From positions 1-64,000 of the forward strand of contig JAEEIU010000038.1 of assembly GCA_016281495.1 (NCBI GenBank): a stretch of 64,000 nucleotides of DNA, written 5' to 3'. The notes beneath the pieces are model-generated. The model was not told the DNA's origin. It did no database searches and saw nothing but the letters and a program-made list of their open reading frames with translations. Shown piece by piece: positions 31,882 to 41,751 of this stretch; position 1 is the stretch's first letter, and each line of letters starts with the position of its first letter. The stretch is from Treponema sp. GTDB taxonomy: Bacteria > Spirochaetota > Spirochaetia > Treponematales > Treponemataceae. The position numbers were made by a program, and so were the translations under genes.

Positions 31882-33757
31882 GTCTTCCATCTCCGGGATT
31901 ATGCCTTATACAAAAACTCCCGGTCTTACCAGTTTTTCATCTTTATGGAGCATAAAGCATGCCCTTAACACAGAGAAAGTCGGCCACACGGGAACCCTGG
32001 ATTCCTTTGCAGAGGGGCTTTTGGTTGTACTGACGGGAAGCTTGACGCATCTTGTTCCTCACATCACTGAATTCACTAAAACATATCAGGCAGTTGTTTG
32101 CTTTGGCAAAGAGACTGATACGCTGGATCCAACAGGGACAGTTACAAAATCCTCAAAAGCTCCTGATCAAGAAAGCCTTAAAAGCATAATACCATCGTTT
32201 ACAGGAGCATTGCTTCAGGTACCACCGGTATACAGTGCAATACATGTTGACGGCAAAAGGGCCTCAAATGCTGTCAGGGGAGGTCAGGAAGTTAAGCTTG
32301 AAAGCAGGCAGATTTTCATATATGACCTTTCGTTGAGGGATTTCCGAGAAGCAAATGATGAAGATCCTTGCTCATACGCACTTCTTGAGATAACATGCTC
32401 TAAGGGAACTTACATCAGGGCATTGGCACGTGACATGGCAAAAGCTCTGGGGGCATGCGCATATCTTTGTGCCCTTCGGCGAACAAAAGTTGGACCCTTT
32501 AATCTTGAAGATGCGGCCTGTTATTCAACCTTAAAACCCTTTACAATTGAAAACGGCATTGCAAACTCAGCTTTCTTTTTTGAACAAAACAAATTGTATC
32601 AGAATAAGAAGCCGGAGAAAAAAACAGTAAAAGACAGCGATCAGACTGTTGCGGACATTCAAAGCCATCTTTTGACTTTTACACCAAAAATTGCAGCATT
32701 ATGCGGATTCAGGTCCGATGAACTTAAGGCCGAATATGAGTCTAGTTATCTTAATGGACGTCCGTTAAAACCAAAGATGTTCAGCTGGATTCATAATCCA
32801 TCTCAGGAAGAAAAATCACCATTTTTCAATGAAAAGGAAATTGCGGTTTTCTATAAAGACGGATCCTTTGCCGGAATGATGATTCAGCAGGATTTTAAGC
32901 TTTCCTATGGTTTTGTAGTACCGAAAGAGAAATCTGAAAGGAAAATGAAGGTTTTTTCATGGAAACAGCTTATGGATGGTGCTTTCCCGGTTGAATGGAT
33001 TAAACGTGGCACAGCAATCTCCGTCGGAAGCTTTGACGGCTTTCATGCAGGACACCAGAGCCTTTTGGACGCAATTCAGGCAGATAAAGAACTTGTACCT
33101 GGAATCGTTACCTTTAAATCCTCCTACAGGGCCTCTGAGGACGGTTATGAGGGGGACATAATTACTAGTGAACAGAAGATAGAGTATCTTGAAAATAAAG
33201 GCCTTTCTTTTGCCATACTGATTGACTTTTCTCCCGAATTCAGTAGAATAGATGGTAATATTTTTGTGGACTTATTGTGTTCGAAATGCGGACTTTCTCT
33301 TTTGGTGGAAGGTGTTGATTTCCGTTGCGGATACAGGGGAGCAATGGATATAGAGCATCTAAAGGCTGTTTCAGAGGCAAAGGGATTTTCCTTTAGGGTA
33401 GTCGATGATGTTACGATTGATGGCTTTCGGGTAAGTTCAAGCCGTGTACGTGAGGCTCTTGGCGCCTCTGATTTTGCTACGGCACAAAAGCTTCTGCTAA
33501 GGCCTTTTTCTTATGATGCAAGAGGTTTAAGCTTTAAGCAAAGCTCTTCAAATTCAGATGGAATGGACTGGTTTGACGGACAAAGGATTACAAGGCAGAT
33601 TCTACCTGGTGACGGTTCCTATGATGTTGTCGTTCATTATGAGGAGCTGGTTCTTCATACAAGCTGTATGATACGGAACGAAACCATCTCCCTGCTTTTG
33701 CCCACTCAAAATGTGGCGGATAAAGTCAGGGAAATACAGTTTATTGGGCAACGCTAA
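31856..33757 (+). CDS. truB: TruB pseudouridine synthase fused to FAD synthetase domain
   Basis: A 633-residue fusion. Residues about 12-300 are TruB, which makes pseudouridine 55 in tRNA: TPGLTSFSSL, the catalytic Asp49 in VGHTGTLDSFAEGLL and SKGTYIRALARDMAKALG. From about residue 380 a RibF-type FMN adenylyltransferase starts: VGSFDGFHAGHQ (nucleotide-binding), LVEGVDFRCGYRG and the VSSSRVREAL motif near 530. After that a C-terminal region (RPFSYDARGLSF...) lacks the GxxxxGfPTaN pattern of riboflavin kinase. Many bacteria have truB and ribF as adjacent genes; here one frame reads through both. Confidence 0.88.
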   Translation: MKKTNRNPKSSISGIMPYTKTPGLTSFSSLWSIKHALNTEKVGHTGTLDSFAEGLLVVLTGSLTHLVPHITEFTKTYQAVVCFGKETDTLDPTGTVTKSSKAPDQESLKSIIPSFTGALLQVPPVYSAIHVDGKRASNAVRGGQEVKLESRQIFIYDLSLRDFREANDEDPCSYALLEITCSKGTYIRALARDMAKALGACAYLCALRRTKVGPFNLEDAACYSTLKPFTIENGIANSAFFFEQNKLYQNKKPEKKTVKDSDQTVADIQSHLLTFTPKIAALCGFRSDELKAEYESSYLNGRPLKPKMFSWIHNPSQEEKSPFFNEKEIAVFYKDGSFAGMMIQQDFKLSYGFVVPKEKSERKMKVFSWKQLMDGAFPVEWIKRGTAISVGSFDGFHAGHQSLLDAIQADKELVPGIVTFKSSYRASEDGYEGDIITSEQKIEYLENKGLSFAILIDFSPEFSRIDGNIFVDLLCSKCGLSLLVEGVDFRCGYRGAMDIEHLKAVSEAKGFSFRVVDDVTIDGFRVSSSRVREALGASDFATAQKLLLRPFSYDARGLSFKQSSSNSDGMDWFDGQRITRQILPGDGSYDVVVHYEELVLHTSCMIRNETISLLLPTQNVADKVREIQFIGQR

Positions 33758-33837
33758 TGTTGTTTTGCAATTCCGGGAGTAAGAGATCGCCCTCGGGTTT
33801 ACTTTTCAACATGGTAATAAAATTAAAGGAGTAAGTT

Positions 33838-34107
33838 ATGGCACTTACAAAAGAAGCAACGACTTCTATCGTCAGCAAGTTCGGTGCAAACGCAAATGAC
33901 ACCGGCAACACAAGGGTTCAGATTGCACTTCTTTCTGAACGCATCAAGGAACTCACTGCACACTGCAAGGCTTTCCCAAAAGATACTACAGCATCACGTG
34001 GATTGCTTAAAGCAGTAGGTCAGAGGCGCAAGATGCTCAAATACATGCAGCGCACCAACCTTGAAGGATACCGCAGCCTCATCAAAGAGCTTGGAATCCG
34101 CAAATAA
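33838..34107 (+). CDS. rpsO: Ribosomal protein uS15
   Basis: An 89-residue 30S protein. It contains NDTGNTRVQIALLSERIKELTAHCKAFPKDTTASRGLLKAVGQRRKMLKYMQ, the full S15 core. AAAGGAG precedes the ATG. It lies before pnp, the widely conserved rpsO-pnp order. The 80-base leader holds a GC-rich segment that could be an S15 control site. Confidence 0.97.
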   Translation: MALTKEATTSIVSKFGANANDTGNTRVQIALLSERIKELTAHCKAFPKDTTASRGLLKAVGQRRKMLKYMQRTNLEGYRSLIKELGIRK

Positions 34108-34171
34108 GTCAATGAACGGCAGACTGTTCTTTGTCAATGATAAGGACAGGATGCCGTTTATGTTTTATGGT

Positions 34172-34218
34172 ACCGTATAATACGGTTCTGGACGACCGGC
34201 TGTTCAAACGGCTTGTCC
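34172..34218 (+). promoter_or_regulatory. Hairpins in the pnp leader
   Basis: ACCGTA-taa-TACGGT (34172-34186) and a larger stem with arms GGACGAcCCG-like (from 34190) and CGGCTTGTCC (to 34218) lie between rpsO and pnp. In E. coli a stem in this interval is cut by RNase III and controls pnp; the position here is equivalent. Confidence 0.45.
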
Positions 34219-34250
34219 TAGAATTAAATAAACCAGAAAAGAAGGAAAGA

Positions 34251-36359
34251 ATGGTAGAAAGAGTAACAAAGATGATCGGCGATACTGAGCTGATCCTTGA
34301 AACAGGCAAAATCGGAAAACAGGCAAACGGATGCGTTTATGCACAGTTTGGCGGAACCGCAATTATTGCGACAGTTTGTGCATCAAGCGAGGCAAAGGAA
34401 GGACTTGATTTTGTTCCTGTAACAGTTGATTACAATGAAAAGTTTTATGCGGCTGGAAAAATCCCAGGTGGTTTTGTAAAAAGGGAAGGCCGCCCGAAGG
34501 ATAAGGAAATCTTGGTAAGCCGTCTTATTGACCGCCCGATGCGTCCCTTGTTCTATCCGGAATTCGGACGTGAATTGCAGATTGTTCCAACATGTGTATC
34601 TGTAGATGGTGTAAACCCCCCGGATATTCTTGCTGTTATCGCGGCATCTGCTGCAGTAACAATCAGTGACATCCCGTTCCAGGGACCTGTTGCCGGTGTA
34701 CGTGTAATCTATTCAAACGGTGAGTATATACTTAACCCGACATACAGTCAGATTGAAAAGGCAGAGCTTGAAATTGTTGTTGCCGGAACCAAAGATGGCT
34801 TTACCATGGTAGAAGGTGGAGCAAGTGAGGCAACAGAAGAAATCATGCTTGGAGCACTTGAAAAGGCACAGGGATTTATCCGCGACATGTGTATTCTTCA
34901 GGAAGAGCTCAAGGCAAAATGCGGTAAGGAAAAATTACCGTTGGTTCCTTCTACAGCAGTTCTTGAAAATAAAGAGGCTATCGAAAACGAAGCAAAGCCA
35001 CTTATGCTTGAGGCATGTTTCCAGAAGGGAAAACAGACACGTGGCGATGCCGTTCATGCTGTAAAGGCAAAGATTGCAGAAAAGTATGCAGAGCAGCTTG
35101 AAGATGAAACACAGAAAAAGCTCTTTGACGCACTCTTTGACGACATCCAGTACAGGCTTTTGCGCCAGAGCATTTTGGAAAAAGGCGTTCGTATTGACGG
35201 TCGTGGAACAGAAGAGATTCGTCCTATAACATGCGAAATCAACGTTTTGCCACGCCCACACGGAAGCGCTTTGTTTACCCGTGGTGAGACTCAGTCACTT
35301 GCAGTTACAACACTTGGAACCGCAATGGATGAACAGGTTTACGATGACATTGAGGGTGATCGCAGCGAAAACTTCATCCTGCACTACAACTTCCCGCCAT
35401 ATTCTGTTGGTGAGGTTGGAAAGCTTACAACAGGACGCCGCGAAATCGGACATGGAAACCTTGCCCGCCGTTCACTTGCACCAATGATTCCTTCAAGGGA
35501 GGAATTCCCATATACAATCCGTGTCGTTTCAGAAATCATGGAATCAAACGGTTCTTCTTCACAGGCTTCAACATGCGGTGGATGTCTTTCACTTCTTGCC
35601 GCTGGTGTTCCAATGAAGAAGATGGTTGCAGGTATTGCAATGGGACTCATCACAGAAGGCGATGAACAGAATCCATACAAGAAATACGCAATCCTTTCTG
35701 ATATTCTTGGAGAGGAAGATCACCTTGGAGACATGGACTTTAAGGTAGCTGGTACCCGCGACGGTATTACAGGCTTCCAGATGGACATTAAGATTGCAGG
35801 TGTTTCTATGGACATCATGCGCAAGGCTCTTGCTCAGGCTAAGGCAGGACGCAACCATATCCTTGACATCATGGAAAAGTGCATCAACAAGCCACAGCCA
35901 ATATCTGCATTTGCACCAAAGATTGACACTCTCAAGATTCCTGTAGACAAAATCGGAGCTCTTATCGGTCCTGGTGGAAAGAACGTAAAGGCACTCTGCG
36001 CACAATATGGCGTTACAATCAACACAGAAGACGATGGAACCGTTACAATTTACGGAAAGACAGGATCTTCAACTGACGCCGCCAAGAAAGCCGTAAAGGC
36101 AATCTGTGAGAATCCTGAGCCAGGAACAATCTACAACGGTACCGTAAAGAGAATCATGGATTTCGGTGCATTCGTTGAGATTCTCCCAGGCAAAGAAGGC
36201 CTCTGCCATATCTCAAAGCTTTCACGCCAGAGAGTAGAGAAGGTTACCGATGTTCTCAAGGAAGGTCAGGTAATTCCTGTAAAGCTTCTTGACGTTGACA
36301 AGGTGGGTCACTTGAACCTGTCTTACATCGACGCTCTTGAAGAACAGGCAAAAAAATAA
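34251..36359 (+). CDS. pnp: Polynucleotide phosphorylase
   Basis: A 702-residue 3'-5' phosphorolytic RNase of the degradosome type. Two RNase PH domains (KFYAAGKIPGGFVKREGRP, then the active-site GDGSSSQASTCGG-like NGSSSQASTCGGCLSLL), a KH domain (IPVDKIGALIGPGGKNVKAL) and an S1 domain (GTVKRIMDFGAFVEILPGKEGLCHIS) occur in order. The ATG at 34251 (behind AAGGA) begins the conserved MVERVTKMIGDTELILETGKI; an in-frame extension to 34131 has no support and contains the leader hairpins. Confidence 0.97.
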   Translation: MVERVTKMIGDTELILETGKIGKQANGCVYAQFGGTAIIATVCASSEAKEGLDFVPVTVDYNEKFYAAGKIPGGFVKREGRPKDKEILVSRLIDRPMRPLFYPEFGRELQIVPTCVSVDGVNPPDILAVIAASAAVTISDIPFQGPVAGVRVIYSNGEYILNPTYSQIEKAELEIVVAGTKDGFTMVEGGASEATEEIMLGALEKAQGFIRDMCILQEELKAKCGKEKLPLVPSTAVLENKEAIENEAKPLMLEACFQKGKQTRGDAVHAVKAKIAEKYAEQLEDETQKKLFDALFDDIQYRLLRQSILEKGVRIDGRGTEEIRPITCEINVLPRPHGSALFTRGETQSLAVTTLGTAMDEQVYDDIEGDRSENFILHYNFPPYSVGEVGKLTTGRREIGHGNLARRSLAPMIPSREEFPYTIRVVSEIMESNGSSSQASTCGGCLSLLAAGVPMKKMVAGIAMGLITEGDEQNPYKKYAILSDILGEEDHLGDMDFKVAGTRDGITGFQMDIKIAGVSMDIMRKALAQAKAGRNHILDIMEKCINKPQPISAFAPKIDTLKIPVDKIGALIGPGGKNVKALCAQYGVTINTEDDGTVTIYGKTGSSTDAAKKAVKAICENPEPGTIYNGTVKRIMDFGAFVEILPGKEGLCHISKLSRQRVEKVTDVLKEGQVIPVKLLDVDKVGHLNLSYIDALEEQAKK

Positions 36360-36417
36360 GCTGAATTCTTTGAATCTATAATTTATTAACGACGGCATAT
36401 TGTCTTTATGACTCCAT

Positions 36418-36423
36418 TATAAT
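36418..36423 (+). promoter_or_regulatory. -10 box before the M16 peptidase gene
   Basis: TATAAT at 36418-36423. No good -35 at the standard distance. It overlaps an in-frame ATG at 36422, which argues against that start. Confidence 0.4.
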
Positions 36424-36451
36424 GGCAGTATGCCGCTCTTGTTTTAAAAAG

Positions 36452-37690
36452 ATGGGTAAAAAAACAGTTTTAAAAAACAAAGTTGTCCTCGTAAGTGAAT
36501 ATATGTCCCATTCACACAATGCCGCAATTGGATTCATGTTTTCAGTGGGCTCAAGGCATGAAAAGGAAACTGAGCGGGGAATCAGTCATTTTTGCGAACA
36601 CATGCTCTTTAAGGGAACTACATCAAGAAAACGAAGGGACATTGTCTTTGCTTTTGACAAGATGGGAGGACTTGTAAACGCCTTTACAGAAAGGGATGAC
36701 GTGTTCATGTATTCTGTTTTGCCTTCAAGTCCTGAAAATATAAGCATCGCAGTTGAAATCCTTTGCGACATGACACAAAACTGCATTTTCCCTGTTGACG
36801 AAATTGAAAAGGAACGGACGGTAATTCAAAACGAAATCTCTGCTGTGGAAGACGACATTGAAGAATCTTCCATCGACCAGCTTGCAGACTTTATGTGGCA
36901 CAATCAGGATCTGGCACAAACTATAACAGGTACTGTTGATGATGTTGCGTCAATTACCAGGGAACAGCTTTTTGACTGGTATGAAAAGTACATTAAAAAC
37001 GGCCCCCTGACTGTCTTTATAAGCGGCAAATTTGATTTTGAAACAATCATTTCCATGCTTGAAAAATTACCCGACAGGAAAATTCTTGACTGCAGTTTTA
37101 ATGCAAAATTCTGTTCAGGATTTAAATCAAAGAAATCCCGTTTTAATCAAGTTCAGTTATATTATATGTATCCCCTTAAAATGCCGCTTGACATCAGGCA
37201 GTATTATGCTCTTTTGGTATTAAATGCTCTTTTTGGGGACACAATGACCAGCAGACTTTTTGAACATCTTAGGGAAGACCGGGGACTTTGCTATTCGGTC
37301 TACAGTTTCATGTCATGTTATTGTGATACAGGAGTTTGGGGGGCGGCTGTCTCATGTGATTCAAAGCAAACACAAATGGTTTTGGACTGTCTCAAAAAGG
37401 AATTTGATCTTCTTTGCACAAGAAATATTTCTGATGAAGAAATCTCTCTTGCAAAAGAACATCTTTGCGGCGAAGAACTGATGGGATGTGATGATGTTGA
37501 ATATGTGATGAAAAAACTCCAGAGGCATTATCTAATGTCACTTTCACTTTTAGACACACAAGAGACTGTTAGTACTATACGCTCCATAGAAAAAAATGAT
37601 ATTATAAAGTATGTTGAAAGCAACATAATGAATGTTGAACCTGCGGTTTTTGTATACGGGAAAAAGGCTGTCAGGGATTTTATTTTATAG
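36452..37690 (+). CDS. M16-family zinc peptidase
   Basis: A 412-residue processing-peptidase-like protein. The inverted zinc motif [11 protein letters not shown] (HxxEH) with a downstream Glu (NEISAVEDD) marks the active N-terminal half; GLCYSVYSF in the C-terminal half is also typical. Similar genes next to pnp and dut in Firmicutes have unclear substrates. The start at ATG 36452 ([16 protein letters not shown]) is favoured over ATG 36422, which overlaps a -10 box. No clear ribosome binding site. Confidence 0.9.
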   Translation: MGKKTVLKNKVVLVSEYMSHSHNAAIGFMFSVGSRHEKETERGISHFCEHMLFKGTTSRKRRDIVFAFDKMGGLVNAFTERDDVFMYSVLPSSPENISIAVEILCDMTQNCIFPVDEIEKERTVIQNEISAVEDDIEESSIDQLADFMWHNQDLAQTITGTVDDVASITREQLFDWYEKYIKNGPLTVFISGKFDFETIISMLEKLPDRKILDCSFNAKFCSGFKSKKSRFNQVQLYYMYPLKMPLDIRQYYALLVLNALFGDTMTSRLFEHLREDRGLCYSVYSFMSCYCDTGVWGAAVSCDSKQTQMVLDCLKKEFDLLCTRNISDEEISLAKEHLCGEELMGCDDVEYVMKKLQRHYLMSLSLLDTQETVSTIRSIEKNDIIKYVESNIMNVEPAVFVYGKKAVRDFIL

Positions 37691-37701
37691 CGGAGGAAAT
37701 C

Positions 37702-38154
37702 ATGCAGACTGTTAAAATACCATGCAAATCAGAAGGGGGAGCTGTTCTTCCTGTATATAAAACATCTGGAGCGGCAGGAGCTGACGTATGTGCTCATCTT
37801 GAACAGCCTGTAACAATTCAAAAGGGTAGTTCTGCCCTTATTCCAACAGGACTATTTTTTGAGATTCCGGAGGGATATGAAATTCAGGTAAGGCCAAGAA
37901 GCGGGCTTGCATTTAAGAACGGTGTCACAGTTTTGAATACTCCAGGTACAATAGACAGTGACTATCGCGGAGAACTCAAGGTATTGTTAATAAACCTAGG
38001 TCAGGAGGATTTTGTTGTTTCAAACGGAGACCGTATCGCACAGATAGTGGTAAGTCCTGTAACGATTGGGGATTTTCTTCCTGTCGAATCAATTTCAGAG
38101 ACTGCAAGGGGAGAAGGCGGTTTTGGCAGCACAGGAGTCAAGGGCGGAAACTGA
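37702..38154 (+). CDS. dut: dUTP pyrophosphatase
   Basis: A 150-residue trimeric dUTPase. The five motifs are present, including [45 protein letters not shown] and the C-terminal [14 protein letters not shown] precedes the ATG by about 6 bases. It follows the M16 peptidase gene by 11 bases. Confidence 0.97.
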   Translation: MQTVKIPCKSEGGAVLPVYKTSGAAGADVCAHLEQPVTIQKGSSALIPTGLFFEIPEGYEIQVRPRSGLAFKNGVTVLNTPGTIDSDYRGELKVLLINLGQEDFVVSNGDRIAQIVVSPVTIGDFLPVESISETARGEGGFGSTGVKGGN

Positions 38155-38163
38155 CATAAAAAA

Positions 38164-39471
38164 ATGAACGGAGAACAAAACGGTAAAACAATAGTTACTT
38201 CATTTCCTCTTAAGAAAAGAATAAATAAATTTCTTTCAAATATCCGTTCGTTCAGTTTAAGGAAAACAATATATTCAAAACTGCTTGAAAATGCACAAGA
38301 AAAAAATGATGTAAAAAAAATCCAACGATACAACAATAAGCTTGAATCACTTGAAGAAGTAAAAAATAAGGTATTAATAAAATACATCATCAAGGAACTT
38401 TTCCTTTATTTTGCCGTAAGCTTTCTGTTTTTCTTTGTTGTTTTCTTTGTTAACAACATCCTGCTTCTTGCACAGGACATTTTGGAACATAGAGTACCTC
38501 TTCCCACTGTAACAAAACTGATTGTCTATTGCCTTCCTGCGATTATTGCACAGTCAGCACCTTTTGCAACCCTTGTTGGATTCTTAATGTGCCTAGGCCG
38601 TATGGTTAGTGACAATGAAATTTTAATACTTCGGGCAAGTGGCCAAAGATATGCGTTGATTCTAATTCCTGTGCTGCTGTTGGGGATTTTGATTTCAATT
38701 TTCAGCTTTGTCATGAATGACTATTTCCTTCCTCTTGGGAATATCAATTTTAACAAACTTAAAAAGGATATAGTGCAGTCAAATCCAATGGTAGAGATTG
38801 AGCCTAATTCCGTCAAGCAGTTGAATGATTTTTCCATGGTGATTGGAGAAGAAAAGGGTGAAGGCGTAGGGGATATTGTTTTCTTTGATGATTCTGCAAA
38901 TTCAGAAAAAAAGATCATCATAGCACAGGACACTCTTGCGGAAAAAACTGATATCAATGGTCTTTTGCTTCAGTTAAAAATGTCAAATCCTTATGTTCTT
39001 GTTTTAGACAAACGCAATCAAAAATCATACGATGTGATTCATTCCGATGAATTGACTCTTAATGTTTTTGACTCAGTCATAGATCAAAATAACGGAGGCC
39101 TGAGTCCCCGCGAGATGACTTCATATGACCTCTACAAAAGAATCAAGGAACTTGAAGAACAGCAAAACCTTACAAAAATCCAGCTGAACAGTTACTATCT
39201 TGAATATCATAAAAAGTTTTCAATACCTTTCGGATCGATTTTCTTTGCAATACTGGCTTTCCCTCTGGCCCTGCTGTTTTCAAAAAAAGACGGACAAACC
39301 ATTGGCCTTATTCTGGGAATCGTCATATCAGTTTTGTACTGGGCATCTTCAATGCTGGGACAATTGTTCGGGTTAAGAAGCGGATTTAACGGTTTTTGGA
39401 TGATGTGGGGTCCAGATTTCTTTATAGGCATAATCGGACTATTATTATACTTGAGGCTTAAACGAAAATGA
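38164..39471 (+). CDS. LptF/LptG-family permease, first copy
   Basis: A 435-residue membrane protein of the YjgP/YjgQ family. An N-terminal charged extension of about 70 residues precedes the first helix (LFLYFAVSFLFFFVVFF); then two helices, a periplasmic beta-jellyroll domain (about 190-320) and three C-terminal helices. LptF/G extract lipopolysaccharide from the inner membrane in proteobacteria; treponemes lack classical LPS, so the cargo is probably another glycolipid. The ATGA overlap with the next gene suggests a heterodimer. Confidence 0.85.
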   Translation: MNGEQNGKTIVTSFPLKKRINKFLSNIRSFSLRKTIYSKLLENAQEKNDVKKIQRYNNKLESLEEVKNKVLIKYIIKELFLYFAVSFLFFFVVFFVNNILLLAQDILEHRVPLPTVTKLIVYCLPAIIAQSAPFATLVGFLMCLGRMVSDNEILILRASGQRYALILIPVLLLGILISIFSFVMNDYFLPLGNINFNKLKKDIVQSNPMVEIEPNSVKQLNDFSMVIGEEKGEGVGDIVFFDDSANSEKKIIIAQDTLAEKTDINGLLLQLKMSNPYVLVLDKRNQKSYDVIHSDELTLNVFDSVIDQNNGGLSPREMTSYDLYKRIKELEEQQNLTKIQLNSYYLEYHKKFSIPFGSIFFAILAFPLALLFSKKDGQTIGLILGIVISVLYWASSMLGQLFGLRSGFNGFWMMWGPDFFIGIIGLLLYLRLKRK

Positions 39472-40538
39472 AACTGGTTAAATATCTTCTAAGGAATTTT
39501 TTTGGCGTATTTTTCTTTTCCCTTGCTTTTTTTGTCTTGATTTTATGTCTTACTGATTTGCTCCTGAACATATGGAATTACATCTCAAAAAATGTTCCTC
39601 CCTCTCAAGTTGGGAAAATAATGCTTTATTATGTTCCAAAAACAGTATGGTATGCAGTTCCCATCGCTGTCCTTTTTGCAACGGCTTACGTCTTGAGCAA
39701 TATGTATGCGAACAATGAATTGCTTGCTGTTTTTGCAACCGGTGTATCACTTTTTCGTTTTACCCTTCCATTATTGATTGTTTCTGTTTTCATGAGTATT
39801 GGTCTATTTTATTTTGAGGATAATCTTGTTGTCGATACTTATGCCAAGAAGGTCACGTTACAGGACAATGCTTTAAAAAAATCCCAGTCACTCAATAAAG
39901 AGCGAATTTTAGTAATTTCTAACAATGGTCAGGTTATTTATAAGGCTGATTATTATGATGATGAGTTAAAAAGGCTTTTCTCTGTATTCATTTTATTCAG
40001 GGACCAAGACAGAAATATAGACACTGTTGTTTATTCAGACACCGCAATGTGGGAAGAAGACCATTGGATATTGAGCAATGAGTTTTGCTATCAACTTAAT
40101 GGAACAACTTATGTGATGGGAAATCTACCGTCAGAAAAAGAAGAAATGCTGACAGAACCTCCATCTACATTTCAGAACAACACACAGTCTGTGGAAGAGC
40201 TTAATGTCAAAAATGCAAGACTTTACATACAGCATCTTGAGAAAGCAGGCCTGCCTTCGGGAGAAGCAAAATCAGTCTATTATAAAAAATACGCTTTTCC
40301 ATGCATTGTTTTCATAGTTGTCTTTCTTGCAATCGGACTTAGTGGAAAAACCAGAAAAAATGTACTTCTTGTAAGCCTTGCCTTGAGCATATGTGCCGTT
40401 GTCCTTTTTTATGTCATGCAGATGGTTACCATGCTTATGGCAAAATTCGGAACTATACCGCCATTGTTCGGAGCATGGTTCCCTGTGGTATTTTTTGTAA
40501 TCTTAAGCATTGTTTTGTTACGCTTTGCTCGCACATAA
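39468..40538 (+). CDS. LptF/LptG-family permease, second copy
   Basis: A 356-residue paralogue of the preceding gene, with the same arrangement: N-terminal helices (FFGVFFFSLAFFVLILCLTDLLLNIWNYI), a periplasmic domain and C-terminal helices. The ATG overlaps the preceding stop (ATGA). The two probably form the transmembrane pair of a lipid-export ABC system; the ATPase LptB is not in this window. Confidence 0.85.
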   Translation: MKLVKYLLRNFFGVFFFSLAFFVLILCLTDLLLNIWNYISKNVPPSQVGKIMLYYVPKTVWYAVPIAVLFATAYVLSNMYANNELLAVFATGVSLFRFTLPLLIVSVFMSIGLFYFEDNLVVDTYAKKVTLQDNALKKSQSLNKERILVISNNGQVIYKADYYDDELKRLFSVFILFRDQDRNIDTVVYSDTAMWEEDHWILSNEFCYQLNGTTYVMGNLPSEKEEMLTEPPSTFQNNTQSVEELNVKNARLYIQHLEKAGLPSGEAKSVYYKKYAFPCIVFIVVFLAIGLSGKTRKNVLLVSLALSICAVVLFYVMQMVTMLMAKFGTIPPLFGAWFPVVFFVILSIVLLRFART

Positions 40539-40551
40539 TTCAGGGGAAAAT

Positions 40552-41688
40552 ATGATAGAACGTTTTTTTGAGATAAATCATCAGGATTCGGGAAGTAAGG
40601 CTAGAACAGGAGTGATGCATCTTCCTCATGGGGATGTAAAAACTCCTGTATTTATGCCGGTCGGAACAAAGGGAACTGTAAAGGCTGTTTCAAAAGATGA
40701 GCTTGAGGAAATTGGATTTGAGATAATTCTTGCAAACACATATCACATGTATCTGAGGCCGGGACCTGATATTGTCCAGGAAGGAGGTGGACTTCACGGT
40801 TTTACCAAATGGAACAGAAATTTCCTTACTGATTCTGGTGGATTTCAGGTTTTTTCCCTTTCTTCTTTGTGCAAGATAGAATCTGGCGGAGTGACGTTCA
40901 GAAGTGACATAGACGGCTCAAAGCATTTGTTTACACCGGAAAAGACCGTACAGATTCAGACGGCACTTAACAGTGACATTCAGATGCAGCTTGACGTATG
41001 CACGGGTTTTGGTGTTGAACGCAAAAAGGCAGAGAAGGCCCTTGAAATTACAAGCGCATGGGCAGAAAGAGCCATCCTGGAATGGAAAAAACAGCAGGAT
41101 TCAGGGTACAAAGGCATTCTTTTTCCAATAATCCAGGGAAATTTTTACAATGATTTGAGGCAAAAGAGCGCTGAATTCGTTTCTTCCCTTGACACTCCAG
41201 GATTTGCCATTGGTGGCCTTAGTGTAGGTGAACCTCCAGAAGAATTTGAGAAAATGCTTAGCCATACGATGCAATTCGTAAATCATGAAAAGCCATCGTA
41301 CGTTATGGGAATCGGAACTCCTGAATATATCCTTTCGGCTGTAGAAAACGGTGTTGACATGTTCGATTGCGTTCAGCCTACCCGTGTTGCCCGACACGGA
41401 CTGTATTTTACGCACAAGGGCATGCTTTCCATTAAGCAAAAGCGTTTTGAGCGTGATTTTACTCCAATTGACCCGAAATGCAGCTGTAAAGTGTGCAAAA
41501 CGTATTCCAGGGCATATTTACGCCATATTTTCCGGGAACAGGAGATACTTTCCTCAATGTTAGCCTCATATCACAATCTTTTTTTCCTTAATGAGCTTAT
41601 TAAAGAAACCAGGGATTCAATAAATCAGGATAATTTTCCGATTTTTAAAGAGGAATTTTTGAAACAATTCCATTCTAACGATGTTTAA
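40552..41688 (+). CDS. tgt: tRNA-guanine transglycosylase
   Basis: A 378-residue enzyme that exchanges guanine 34 for preQ1 in tRNAs with GUN anticodons. ANTYHMYLRPGPDIV, the catalytic LTDSGGFQVFSLS, GGLSVGEPPEEF and the zinc ligands CSCKVC...H are intact. The ATG at 40552 sits behind CAGGGG; an in-frame TTG at 40510 would overlap the permease gene. Confidence 0.96.
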   Translation: MIERFFEINHQDSGSKARTGVMHLPHGDVKTPVFMPVGTKGTVKAVSKDELEEIGFEIILANTYHMYLRPGPDIVQEGGGLHGFTKWNRNFLTDSGGFQVFSLSSLCKIESGGVTFRSDIDGSKHLFTPEKTVQIQTALNSDIQMQLDVCTGFGVERKKAEKALEITSAWAERAILEWKKQQDSGYKGILFPIIQGNFYNDLRQKSAEFVSSLDTPGFAIGGLSVGEPPEEFEKMLSHTMQFVNHEKPSYVMGIGTPEYILSAVENGVDMFDCVQPTRVARHGLYFTHKGMLSIKQKRFERDFTPIDPKCSCKVCKTYSRAYLRHIFREQEILSSMLASYHNLFFLNELIKETRDSINQDNFPIFKEEFLKQFHSNDV

Positions 41689-41751
41689 GAGATGAAACAG
41701 GGGAAATATCAGTTTGGTACCCCACATCTTTTTTTTAAGAGGATGACCGAT

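Noticed and set aside
34131..34250. 40-residue N-terminal extension of PNPase
   Set aside because: It contains the leader hairpins and matches nothing in the family.
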